A stretch of 64,000 nucleotides of DNA from AG-339-G14 sp902553315 (GCA_902553315.1 CACDKN010000006.1:15757-79756); one strand, 5' to 3'; numbered from the stretch's first letter, positions 52,328 through 60,548 are shown. Made by a program: numbers and translations. Notes: generated by a model from the letters alone, not told the origin.

Positions 52328-52360
52328 AATTTACAGGAAGATTGTTGCAGAAATGTTACA
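52328..52360 (-). promoter_or_regulatory. Pho-box promoter of the phytase-linked receptor
   Basis: Minus strand: TGTAACA (52360-52354), TTTC, TGCAACA (52349-52343), 9-nt spacer, TAAATT (52333-52328) as -10. Transcription would start about 15-20 nt before the ATG at 52304. Same order and spacing as at 59562-59530. Confidence 0.6.
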
Positions 52361-52457
52361 AATAAAAAAATTAATGAGTAAATCCTAGCTGAAAAGCAGT
52401 AAAAATAAAGATTCCACATTTTATTTCTCTAAATTAAAAAATAATACACAATAAAAT

Positions 52458-52486
52458 TGTTGTGAAACTATTGTCCCAGTGTGACT
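52458..52486 (-). promoter_or_regulatory. Second Pho-box-like site upstream of the receptor
   Basis: Plus strand TGTTGTG (52458), TATTGTC (52469), TGTGACT (52480), 11 bp apart. The 30 nt 52457-52486 match the pit promoter site 48176-48205 at 22 positions. A TATTAT further along the minus strand could serve as -10. It lies just after the arsC stop. Confidence 0.4.
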
Positions 52487-52490
52487 AAAT

Positions 52491-52910
52491 TTAAATGTAA
52501 TGATTAATATTTAGAATGAAATCAAGAATTTCATCCCTTACCCTTCTATAAATATTTAATATTTTTTCATCATCATTTATATTTTCTGAGAGCTTAGGAG
52601 GATCTTCAAAACCCTTGTGTATGGTCTTCCCTTTGAATAAGACTGGACAGTTTTCTTCAGCATCTGAACATAAAGTAAAAACATAATCAAAATCTTTGTT
52701 TTCCAATTCGTTTATGGTTTTAGAAAATTGATCAGATATATCAATATTGACTTCTGACATTACTTTGATTGCATATGAATTTAAGTTAGATTTTCTAGTG
52801 CCAGCTGAATAAGCCTGAAAACTAGTAAATTTTTTTGCAAAACCTTCAGCCATTTGCGATCGACAAGAATTTCCAGTGCAGAGAAATAATATTTTCTTCG
52901 ATTCTCTCAT
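52491..52910 (-). CDS. arsC: Arsenate reductase, thioredoxin-coupled (LMW-phosphatase fold)
   Basis: 139 residues. Phosphate-binding loop CTGNSCRS (Cys11, Cys16) at the N-terminus, redox cysteines Cys81 and Cys88 in FTLCSDAEENCPVL and Asp103 in FEDPPKL. This three-cysteine arrangement marks the S. aureus/B. subtilis thioredoxin-dependent ArsC, not the E. coli glutaredoxin type. It reduces arsenate to arsenite. It overlaps the aquaporin gene by 4 nt (ATGA). Being inside a phosphate-uptake island makes sense because phosphate transporters take up arsenate. Confidence 0.93.
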   Translation of the reverse strand: MRESKKILFLCTGNSCRSQMAEGFAKKFTSFQAYSAGTRKSNLNSYAIKVMSEVNIDISDQFSKTINELENKDFDYVFTLCSDAEENCPVLFKGKTIHKGFEDPPKLSENINDDEKILNIYRRVRDEILDFILNINHYI

Positions 52911-53551
52911 CTTAAAAATTTATAAATATACAAAGCAATAAAGAGACCAATTAATTGGCCTGAAAAGAAATAAATAATCGACTCTGGTGAAATTCCAGTA
53001 AAGGTGTCCGTAAATGTCCTGGCTAGAGTTACTGCTGGATTTGCGAATGAAGTAGACGATGTAAACCAGTAACCCGCTGTAATAAACAAAGCAACTGAAA
53101 TAGCTACATTAGACTTATTATTTTTTCTAACCATTAAGATAGTTAGAATTAATCCCAATGATGCAATTATTTCACTAAAAACCATGCTGATTCCCATCCT
53201 GGGTTTGGATGAAATTTGAAGCAAACTAAGTTCAAATATGAAATGGATTAATATTACTGCGAAAATTCCTGCAATGAATTGAATAACTAAATAGAAGAGT
53301 AAATCTTTTAAGTTGATCTCTTTTAAAAAATAAAAGACTATTGAGACAATTGGATTAAAGTGAGCTCCTGATAAATCTTCAAAAGATTTAATGATGACAT
53401 AAAGAATTGCTCCGGTTGCAATCGTATTACCTAATAAAGCCACCGCCACGTTACCAGAAGACAGATTATCACCCATGATCCCGGAACCAATGACTGTAGC
53501 CACTAAAAAAAAGGTTCCTAAGAATTCAGCAATGTATTTTTTTATTTTCAT
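52907..53551 (-). CDS. aqpS: Aquaglyceroporin (MIP family), AqpS-like
   Basis: 214 residues with six membrane helices and two half-helix motifs: the first reads AHFNPIVSI (NPI, residues 66-68, instead of NPA) and the second FANPAVTLARTFTDTF (NPA, 171-173). EFLGTFFLVATVIGSG opens the fold. In Sinorhizobium meliloti aqpS sits beside arsC and lets arsenite flow out, replacing an ArsB pump. The same pairing and coupled translation here support that role. Start ATG has AGGA five nt upstream. No ArsB or Acr3 gene is in the window. Confidence 0.88.
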   Translation of the reverse strand: MKIKKYIAEFLGTFFLVATVIGSGIMGDNLSSGNVAVALLGNTIATGAILYVIIKSFEDLSGAHFNPIVSIVFYFLKEINLKDLLFYLVIQFIAGIFAVILIHFIFELSLLQISSKPRMGISMVFSEIIASLGLILTILMVRKNNKSNVAISVALFITAGYWFTSSTSFANPAVTLARTFTDTFTGISPESIIYFFSGQLIGLFIALYIYKFLR

Positions 53552-53736
53552 TTATTCCTAAAATCATACTTTTTTTCTTTAAATTAATATAAAAGCTCAT
53601 ACAATTTCTCTGTTTCTAAATCATATTTTTTACATCAATATTAAGGAAACTACTCTTGTGTTTTATTTGAATTCATTTCGTTAAGTAGCTCGCTTTGTCT
53701 TGAACAATAATTAAATTAATTTAATACTGATATCAG

Positions 53737-53765
53737 AAAAGGCCATAACTAAGTATGGCCTTTTT
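53737..53765. terminator. Bidirectional intrinsic terminator
   Basis: AAAAGGCCATA (53737-53747) and TATGGCCTTTT (53754-53764) form an 11-bp stem with a 6-nt loop, flanked by T/A runs on both sides. It closes the lipoprotein-receptor operon on the minus strand; 53552-53832 holds no gene. Confidence 0.8.
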
Positions 53766-53832
53766 GTATTGTTTTTATTATAAACAGAGATAAAAAATAA
53801 AAACCTAAATTCGATTCATAGAAATAAACCTC

Positions 53833-56463
53833 TTATTTAAAGGAGACTTTAAATCCTAATGAAGCTGATTGACCAAGATCATATTGATCATATATTGCAA
53901 TATTTCTCATAGAAGCATAGTACTCCTCGTCAAGTAAATTTCTTAATTCAAGCGACAATTTCAAATCGTAATTGGAGTAAGATAAAACTCTTGAATATGT
54001 AAAATCAACCGATAACGGAGGTTCTTCAATAATATCTGGTAAAACATCAATACCTCTAGCTCTTACTCTATCACTAACGTAGTTAACGATTAGGGTGGCT
54101 TCAGATTGATCTTGTAAATTATCTAAACCAATTTGAAAGTTTGCAATTGAATCTGATTGACCCTGTAATCTGGTATCTCTTCCATTCGCTAGAAGATTTT
54201 GAGCATTTACTGAAGTACCAAGACTATTTATATAGGTATCTCCAGGATTCACAATTACTTCAGATTCAGTATCCGTATAATTGAACTTAACGATTAAGTC
54301 GTTATTAGAATCCATAATCGCTTCAAATATTTGCTCATATTCAATTTCAAAACCAGTGATTTCAGCCATAGGAACGTTTTGGTAAGAAGTAATAATTAAA
54401 TCACCTGACTCATTAACAATCTCTTCGATGGGATTAAGAATTTCCTTATAAAAGATTCCACCTGTTAAAAATTGATTTAAACCAAAATAGTATTCAGCTC
54501 TTAAATCAATGTTGTCAATCTCACTATTTTGCAAATAAAGTGAACCAGCTATTACTCTGTCAGTATCAACATCTATAAATAGTGTCGGAGAAAGTTCTCT
54601 GAAGGTTGGTCTAGCAATTGTCTGAGAAAGACCCAATCTAATTTGAAGGTTTTCATCAAATTCAGGAAGATAAGTTAATGTCATTGAAGGTAGCGTATAA
54701 TCTTCTTCTATTGATTTATCAATAGTAGTGTCAATGCCTGTAAATAAATCAAATGTATTAACTTGCTGAAGGCCATCTTCTTGCCTAATTCCGGCAGTAA
54801 TTTCAAAATTATCACCAATTTCAGATTCAACGCTAATATACGCTGAATCAACTTCCAATAATCCTAAGTACCCAGCTGGCGATGAACTTGCCGTATTCTC
54901 AATTACCAACAATCTATTAGGATCAAAATTTTGATCAGCAAAAATATAATCTATTCTATTATCAAGACCATCTCGAGGTAAGGGACCGCCAGCAGCCAGA
55001 AACCTGTAACTTCTAACTTCAGCCGATCTGTCATTTTTAAGACTTTCAACTCCAGCTCTTAAAAATGTTGAAGAACCAAAGGGTATCTCTAAATCTATAA
55101 CAACATTTTCTGTTTGGTCTTCGACAATACTAAACTGAGTTTGGTTCCTACCTGTATTAACATCGTATAAGTAAACTCCGTCATTGTCTCCATCTTCATA
55201 AAAAGCAACTCTTTCGTATGGAGAATCTCTCTCTGCCTCTCCATCACCCAAACCCACGTTTAAATTCCAGCCATTTTCAAAAGACTTATTAAAATTTAAT
55301 TGATGATTTGTTAATTCTCTTTCGTAAAATTCTAAGAAATCTTCACGAACATTAGCCGAATCACTTGAGTCATACCCTTGCAAGATACGAGCTTCTTTTG
55401 ATCCTTTATGAATATATAATCCGGTGTATTTTAATTCAGATAAATCCGTTTCAACTCCAAGAACAGCCATTGCATATGCTGTAATGTCATTCGTTGTGCT
55501 TCTAAAAGTTTTGTTATTTTGAACTACTACATTGACAGTACCGCCCTGACTTTGTAAATCACCGGTTTGTCTGAGTCCTTCTTGTGTATCCCAAGAATTT
55601 TTGTAACCTCCTGTAACCATAAATCCCATTGTTGCACTCGGAATACCAATGATTCGGCCAATTCCTAAACCGTCGAGACTATCTCCATAAGTTAAACTAT
55701 AAGATTGATCTAGAGGAACCTCTCCTGATTGTATGACCCATAGCCTTGAATTTTCAAAATCTCGACCAAAGTTAGCCAATTGTATTGAACTAAAGTTCGA
55801 TCTATCAAGTTTGAGGTTGCTATTGATAGCGTTCTGAATACTGCTTGGAACTGATCTGATCCCGTCATCGTACCCAAGATTATTCTCTCCGCCGTCATAC
55901 ATTAACCCATCATCTTTTAACGAAGTAGCGGAGTTTAAGCTTGTTGAAGCTGAAAATTCAAAAATTCTATCCAAAGGCACAGCCTTTGTTTTTATCTCAA
56001 CCATGCCTCCACCAAACTCACCAGGCATGTCAGCTGAATAGGTTTTTTGTACTACAGACGATTCAATGATGCTTGTTGGAAAAAGATCAAGTGGTACAAC
56101 TCTTCTGAGTGGTTCTGGGCTTGGAAGATTAAGGCCGTTTAGTGAAGCAGATGAATATCGATCACCTAAACCTCTTACAAATACGTATTTACCTCGCACT
56201 AGACTAAGACCCGCAAGTCTTGTAAGGGCAATAGCAATATTGTCATCACCAGCTCTTTCGATATCTGACGAATCTAATATTGCAGAAATCTCAGATGTAT
56301 TCCTTTTTGCATCTGGTATAAAAGATCCACTTACAACCAATTCTTCAGTATCCTGAGCTTGTTCAGTTTCCTGAGCATTAATAAATAATGGAAAAACTAT
56401 TATGAAGGGTAAAGCAAACTTTAAAAAACCCATGATTTTGTTTATTTTTTTTGTAGATTTCAT
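53833..56463 (-). CDS. TonB-dependent outer-membrane receptor, lipoprotein-linked
   Basis: 876 residues. Signal peptide (about 1-30, LFINA-Q), EELVVSGSFIPDAKR near the TonB box position, a plug with LTRLAGLSLVRGKYVFVRGL followed by GDRYSSASLNGLNLPSPEPL, and the glycine-rich end PGEFGGGMVEIKTKA. The barrel ends in ASLGFKVSFK. It is a different subfamily from the receptor at 49.7-52.3 kb. It starts 29 nt after a large surface lipoprotein gene and carries GGAGTC as ribosome site, so the two are co-transcribed from the Pho-box promoter at 59.5 kb. Ligand unknown. Confidence 0.9.
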   Translation of the reverse strand: MKSTKKINKIMGFLKFALPFIIVFPLFINAQETEQAQDTEELVVSGSFIPDAKRNTSEISAILDSSDIERAGDDNIAIALTRLAGLSLVRGKYVFVRGLGDRYSSASLNGLNLPSPEPLRRVVPLDLFPTSIIESSVVQKTYSADMPGEFGGGMVEIKTKAVPLDRIFEFSASTSLNSATSLKDDGLMYDGGENNLGYDDGIRSVPSSIQNAINSNLKLDRSNFSSIQLANFGRDFENSRLWVIQSGEVPLDQSYSLTYGDSLDGLGIGRIIGIPSATMGFMVTGGYKNSWDTQEGLRQTGDLQSQGGTVNVVVQNNKTFRSTTNDITAYAMAVLGVETDLSELKYTGLYIHKGSKEARILQGYDSSDSANVREDFLEFYERELTNHQLNFNKSFENGWNLNVGLGDGEAERDSPYERVAFYEDGDNDGVYLYDVNTGRNQTQFSIVEDQTENVVIDLEIPFGSSTFLRAGVESLKNDRSAEVRSYRFLAAGGPLPRDGLDNRIDYIFADQNFDPNRLLVIENTASSSPAGYLGLLEVDSAYISVESEIGDNFEITAGIRQEDGLQQVNTFDLFTGIDTTIDKSIEEDYTLPSMTLTYLPEFDENLQIRLGLSQTIARPTFRELSPTLFIDVDTDRVIAGSLYLQNSEIDNIDLRAEYYFGLNQFLTGGIFYKEILNPIEEIVNESGDLIITSYQNVPMAEITGFEIEYEQIFEAIMDSNNDLIVKFNYTDTESEVIVNPGDTYINSLGTSVNAQNLLANGRDTRLQGQSDSIANFQIGLDNLQDQSEATLIVNYVSDRVRARGIDVLPDIIEEPPLSVDFTYSRVLSYSNYDLKLSLELRNLLDEEYYASMRNIAIYDQYDLGQSASLGFKVSFK

Positions 56464-56492
56464 TTTGACTCCAAAATAGATTTTATAAGGTT

Positions 56493-59492
56493 TTAGTTAA
56501 GTTTTATTGATCCAGGTACTGTCCATACTTTGTACCAAGTATCAGAAGCTCCACTAACTGCACCTATATATGTAGGAGTTTCAAAAAATCCATCCGTATT
56601 CAACGCGTCAGGAATAGCTGTCACAGTAGCTGCGGTCTCTGCAGAACCGTTAACAACTCCTGCAAGAGTATTTGAGTAACTACCTCCGCCTGAATTAGCT
56701 CCATAGAGATTGTTTGATCCTGCTTTTACAATTGCATCTACCTGTGCAACTGTTGCACCAGAAGAAGGAGGACCAGCAACATAATCTGTAGTTATATAAT
56801 TAGGACAATCCAATGCAACGGAATTCATGGAGAACTTAGGAGTAATAGCTCCATCACTAACAGTTTCTGAAAAAGTTGTTTCAATGCAACCTTTTGTTAA
56901 GGTGGGTGTTGCTGCGTTAAGGACTGCGGCGACTCCATTGTAATATTGACCTGATACACCCTCTTTTAACTTGAATATCTCATCATGGCCTCTACTTACA
57001 AAAGTAAAGTTAGAAACAATGGGGTTTGATCTAGGCTCTGTTAGGTAGCCTACTGATGCATCAGAGTTTGTGTTGTCTGATTCCACAATGTGATCACCTG
57101 TATCGTTGGCCTGTTGAACTATTACGTATTGAAGTTTTCCTTGATAACCCCAATCAATGTCCAAGTTATCATCACCTGCTCCAGTACATATCAAACGTTT
57201 CACATTGACTGTTCCACCAAAGAACTCAACGCAATCGTCAGCATTGTTATGCACTTGGATGTATTCAACCGTAGTACCGCTTCCGACACCACCAAAAGTA
57301 ATTCCGTTTAGCTCATTACCTGGAAATATTTCATATCCTGCATACTGAACTCTTAAATATTTAAGCGATCCACTGCTGTCAGTAGGGATTTCACCACCCA
57401 TTACATCGCCAGCTGATCCCTCAACCTCTTTTTGACAAGGGGAAGCTTTTGTTCCTGCTGTGTATGTACACTTATTGATAGGTGATTGACCAAGAATAAC
57501 TAATCCACCCCAAAGTCCTCGTGTTGAGTTAACATCTGCTTGACCAAGAATATCTTGTCTTCCAGTCATCACAATTGGAGCTGATCTTGTTCCATTAGCA
57601 ATAATATCGGACCCTCTCATGATAACTAAATAGTCATTACCAGATTCACCAAAAACTGTAACGCCAGGATTAATAGTTAGTGTAGCTGTATCACCGTTTG
57701 CAGCAGTGCCATCTGCTCCTACATCAACACCGATTTGAACTTTACCATCAAGCTTATAATAGTTTCCTGCAACTAGAGTTAGGTCATCTTTTACAATTCC
57801 TGTTAAGTCACAGACTTTTCTACCTAAGAGAATTTCTGATTCAAGAGTTCCAGCTGGACATGCAGGATCGGTGAATAAACCAACTGTCCAACCTGCAGCC
57901 CAGTTATTTTCTGAATCAGACCCAGGTGCAAATGCACCAATATAATCTGTAGCAGAGAAGAATGTATCGACTGCATAAGTATAGTCGGGAGTGTTTGTTT
58001 CAGAAACGTCTGTACCTGCACCACACAATCTTGAAGCAGCACCGGCTGCATGAGTTCCAACTTCACACATATCGTTCTTTTCTGATACGGAGAAAGCGCT
58101 AGGAACAGCAGACTCTGAATTACCCAAGAAATATGTGTCCACCATAGTGTTGGTTCCAATGGTTAAATTAGTTGATCTGCTTGTAAGTGATGTTGCAAAG
58201 TCTGCAGCAGTTACTGAGGAATCAAACGCTACTACTGTGCTATCTAACGCTGTAGGTTGACCTGTCTTAGCTGAATCAAAAAATATGGAATGATGGGCAA
58301 TTTTATCTGTTAATGCAGCATCTTGTATAGTTTCTGCCAAAGTACCCTCTATGAGATTTGCTGATGCTTGGTTTATAACAATACCATTGATATAAATTCC
58401 AGATACACCTTCTTTATACTTAAGCGGTTCGTCAGCTCCTCCTCCAATAAAGGTAAAATTAGCAACCATTGGTTGTGATCTAGGCTCTGTAAGGTAGCCT
58501 ACTGCTGCATTAGAATTTGTGTTGTCTGATTCCACAATGTGATCACCTGCGCTAACATTTTGTTTAACAACAACAAATTGCATTTTTCCTTGATAACCCC
58601 AATCAATGTCAAGATTATCATCACCTGCATTCGTGCAAACTAAATGTTTAACATTTACAGTTCCACCAAAAAACTCTACGCAATCATCTTGGTTGTTATG
58701 AACTTGAACGTAATCTACTTCGGTACCAGAACCAACACCACCAAAAGTAATACCATTTAATTCGTTGCCTGGGAATATTTCTTTACCTGCATATTCAACT
58801 CTTACAAAGTTTAGGACACCAGAGTTATCAGTTGGAGTAGCTCCACCCATCATAGCAGTAGTGGAACCCTCAACCACTCTTTGACAAGCAGCAGTGTTTA
58901 AATCAGAAGCATCACATCTGTTAATTGGTGCTTTTCCTAAAATTACTATTCCTCCCCAAAGACCAGTTGCACTTTCCGGATTAGTTAAAGTTCCATCAAC
59001 AGAAGAAGCTGCAGTAAATACGACAGGTTTAGATCTTGTTCCATTAGCAATAATTTTTGAACCTCTTTGAACAACAAGGTAATCATCAGGTGTTTTTTGA
59101 GCAATCGTTACACCAGCTGGAATCGTTAATGTTGCTGAAACTCCACCAGCTTTTGTACCATCTCCGCCCATATCTTTTCCAACATCAACTAAGCCAGATA
59201 AACGATACATTACATCAGTTGTCAAAGTGAGATTTGAAGTAATTGGCCCCGTAATTGCACATAATGTGTTACCACCAAGAGTTCCATCATTAGAAATAAA
59301 TGAAGAAGAAGGACATGTTCCTGTTAGTAAATTGCTAGCAGAAGTAGCTGCAGCACTAGAAGAACTAGCTGGGGCTGCTAGGGGTGCTAGTTCGCCTGGC
59401 GAAGCAATCTCAGTATCACCACCGGAGCCACAAGAAACCAGAACGAAGATTGAAAGAACTAGCAATAAGTATTTAGTTGATTTTAGATGCAT
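56493..59492 (-). CDS. Large lipoprotein with two tandem homologous domains
   Basis: 999 residues. Lipoprotein signal with Cys21 (VLVSC, followed by GSGGD). After an Ala/Ser linker come two homologous halves, about 55-390 and 540-860, sharing GLWGGIVILGKAPIN/GLWGGLVILGQSPIN, EIFPGNELNGITFGGVGSGT, HNNQDDCVEFFGGTVNVK, DDNLDIDWGYQGK and GDHIVESDNTNS. The repeats look like right-handed beta-helix folds with conserved Cys and many Asp/Asn, suggesting calcium or ligand binding. Conservation also holds at DNA level in places, so the duplication is maintained or not ancient. I do not recognise a named function. Co-transcription with a TonB receptor and the Pho-box promoter suggest a surface-exposed partner for organophosphate capture. 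Confidence 0.85.
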   Translation of the reverse strand: MHLKSTKYLLLVLSIFVLVSCGSGGDTEIASPGELAPLAAPASSSSAAATSASNLLTGTCPSSSFISNDGTLGGNTLCAITGPITSNLTLTTDVMYRLSGLVDVGKDMGGDGTKAGGVSATLTIPAGVTIAQKTPDDYLVVQRGSKIIANGTRSKPVVFTAASSVDGTLTNPESATGLWGGIVILGKAPINRCDASDLNTAACQRVVEGSTTAMMGGATPTDNSGVLNFVRVEYAGKEIFPGNELNGITFGGVGSGTEVDYVQVHNNQDDCVEFFGGTVNVKHLVCTNAGDDNLDIDWGYQGKMQFVVVKQNVSAGDHIVESDNTNSNAAVGYLTEPRSQPMVANFTFIGGGADEPLKYKEGVSGIYINGIVINQASANLIEGTLAETIQDAALTDKIAHHSIFFDSAKTGQPTALDSTVVAFDSSVTAADFATSLTSRSTNLTIGTNTMVDTYFLGNSESAVPSAFSVSEKNDMCEVGTHAAGAASRLCGAGTDVSETNTPDYTYAVDTFFSATDYIGAFAPGSDSENNWAAGWTVGLFTDPACPAGTLESEILLGRKVCDLTGIVKDDLTLVAGNYYKLDGKVQIGVDVGADGTAANGDTATLTINPGVTVFGESGNDYLVIMRGSDIIANGTRSAPIVMTGRQDILGQADVNSTRGLWGGLVILGQSPINKCTYTAGTKASPCQKEVEGSAGDVMGGEIPTDSSGSLKYLRVQYAGYEIFPGNELNGITFGGVGSGTTVEYIQVHNNADDCVEFFGGTVNVKRLICTGAGDDNLDIDWGYQGKLQYVIVQQANDTGDHIVESDNTNSDASVGYLTEPRSNPIVSNFTFVSRGHDEIFKLKEGVSGQYYNGVAAVLNAATPTLTKGCIETTFSETVSDGAITPKFSMNSVALDCPNYITTDYVAGPPSSGATVAQVDAIVKAGSNNLYGANSGGGSYSNTLAGVVNGSAETAATVTAIPDALNTDGFFETPTYIGAVSGASDTWYKVWTVPGSIKLN

Positions 59493-59529
59493 AAGATTTC
59501 CTCTTTAACTAATGAAAAATAGAAAAATT

Positions 59530-59562
59530 ATTCTACGATGGGATAGTGACGGAAATGTTACG
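59530..59562 (-). promoter_or_regulatory. Pho-box promoter of the lipoprotein-receptor operon
   Basis: Minus strand: CGTAACA (59562-59556), TTTC, CGTCACT (59551-59545), 9-nt spacer, TAGAAT (59535-59530) as -10; leader about 30 nt with AGAGGAAA before the ATG. Architecture identical to 52360-52328. Confidence 0.65.
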
Positions 59563-59661
59563 TCTTTTTAAAGTTAATGAAAATTATTTAAAAAAAATTT
59601 TATATGAGAGATTTTGATGCATTTAAAAACTTTGTACAAAAAAATCCTAATTTGACGAATA

Positions 59662-59690
59662 TGTTACATATATGTTACATTTATGTTAAA
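59662..59690 (+). promoter_or_regulatory. Three-copy Pho-box array upstream of the small secreted protein
   Basis: TGTTACA (59662), TGTTACA (59673) and TGTTAAA (59684), each 11 bp apart with AT-only spacers; TGTTTCA follows at 59693. A TATGAA at 59702-59707 is a possible -10. Divergent from the lipoprotein promoter, 100 bp away. Confidence 0.65.
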
Positions 59691-59691
59691 T

Positions 59692-59711
59692 ATGTTTCAT
59701 TTATGAAACAT
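59692..59711. promoter_or_regulatory. 20-bp palindrome after the Pho-box array
   Basis: ATGTTTCAT (59692-59700), TT, ATGAAACAT (59703-59711): perfect 9-bp inverted repeat. It could be an operator, or a hairpin at the 5' end of the transcript close to the ribosome site. Confidence 0.5.
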
Positions 59712-59731
59712 TTAAAAAAGGGAGAATTGTT

Positions 59732-60157
59732 ATGAAATACTTTAATAATATAATTTTTTTATCAATCATTTTGGCTAGTACAAGTGTTATGGCTGATAAA
59801 GCTATTTTCGAAAGTGCTAAAAAACATTTAAATTTAGACTCAAAATATATAGAGATTGAATATGATTTCGATCTAGTTAAAAACTTTTGTCCAAAACAAT
59901 CAGTAGGCTGCTATATATCTACTGAACTGGGTAGAATATTTGTAGATAATGATTTATCGAAAACGCATCATGATGTTGTGATTTTTGGTCTATACAGCGA
60001 TTATCTTCAACATTCAAATATTGGCTTAATAGATAGTTCTTTGACTTGTAATTTAAAAGTTAATTATCTAATAGAGAAAAAGCAAAACGATCTCGTAGGT
60101 CTTTATTCTAGTCATTGTAACGATATTAATCGAAATAAATTCTTGGCAATTAATTAA
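59732..60157 (+). CDS. Small secreted protein with four cysteines, unknown function
   Basis: 141 residues. Signal peptide 1-21 (SIILASTSVMA, cut before Asp). The mature 120 residues contain Cys53, Cys60, Cys106 and Cys129, enough for two disulfides in the periplasm or outside. No known family recognised; the region IEIEYDFDLVKNFC and VGCYISTELGRIFVDND suggest a mixed alpha/beta fold. A good GGGAGA ribosome site precedes the ATG, a Pho-box array lies upstream and a strong terminator follows, so it is a single-gene transcript predicted to be phosphate regulated. Confidence 0.8.
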   Translation: MKYFNNIIFLSIILASTSVMADKAIFESAKKHLNLDSKYIEIEYDFDLVKNFCPKQSVGCYISTELGRIFVDNDLSKTHHDVVIFGLYSDYLQHSNIGLIDSSLTCNLKVNYLIEKKQNDLVGLYSSHCNDINRNKFLAIN

Positions 60158-60175
60158 AAGATATGAATATGTTAT

Positions 60176-60200
60176 AAAAGGGCTAAGTTTTAGCCCTTTT
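60176..60200 (+). terminator. Intrinsic terminator of the small secreted protein gene
   Basis: AAAAGGGCTAA (60176-60186) pairs with TTAGCCCTTTT (60190-60200) around a 3-nt loop, ending in a T run, 19 nt after the stop codon. Confidence 0.85.
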
Positions 60201-60236
60201 ATATATAAGATCTCTTCTTATATATAAGATCTCTTC
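60199..60236. repeat. Perfect 19-bp tandem duplication
   Basis: TTATATATAAGATCTCTTC occurs at 60199-60217 and again immediately at 60218-60236. Because the unit is partly self-complementary, 60200-60210 and 60216-60226 also form an 11-bp inverted repeat. Function unknown. Confidence 0.8.
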
Positions 60237-60548
60237 AAACTCAGTCCGTTACATCGCGGTTGGAATTTTTACTTCATCTCATGCGTAACCATTGGGAGGA
60301 TCTAATTCTTATTGAACTTAGTAAATTTCAGTCAATCCGTCCAAACACAAAATTCCTTTTACTCCTTATCTAAGCGCATTGAGAAAATAATCAACGGTGC
60401 CATTGCCGTCATTAACAGCAATATTTATTTTGCCATAAACATTTAGAATAGCTTATGGATTGGAGATAAAAAGCGAAAATAAAATTTTTTACAATAAAAA
60501 ATTTAATCTTCCATAAAAACTTAGCTAGAATATATTTTCCCCAAAACT
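60237..60548. other. Gene-free region, possibly a decayed gene
   Basis: No ORF of normal size. The part 60237-60440 is less AT-biased than the usual intergenic DNA here and gives a short protein-like piece on the minus strand near 60378-60437 (NIAVNDGNGTVDYFLNALR then stop), bounded by stops, as expected of a remnant. A TAGAAT at 60526-60531 may be the -10 for ppk2. No Pho-box pair is convincing here. Confidence 0.35.

Noticed and set aside
52228..52419. 63-codon ORF upstream of the phytase-linked receptor
   Set aside because: It covers the Pho-box promoter and the receptor signal peptide in another frame; composition is Phe/Tyr-rich as expected for random AT-rich sequence.
53552..53832. Pho box upstream of aqpS-arsC
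   Set aside because: Only a degenerate TGTAAAA/TGATTTA pair is present on the minus strand; too weak to claim in this AT-rich DNA.
56946..58800. DNA repeats within the lipoprotein gene as a mobile element or CRISPR
   Set aside because: They follow from the internal protein duplication; repeats stay in frame and have no regular spacers or terminal inverted repeats.
60237..60440. Possible tRNA or structured RNA
   Set aside because: No cloverleaf, no T-loop GGTTCGAATC-like sequence and no conserved ncRNA pattern could be found by eye.
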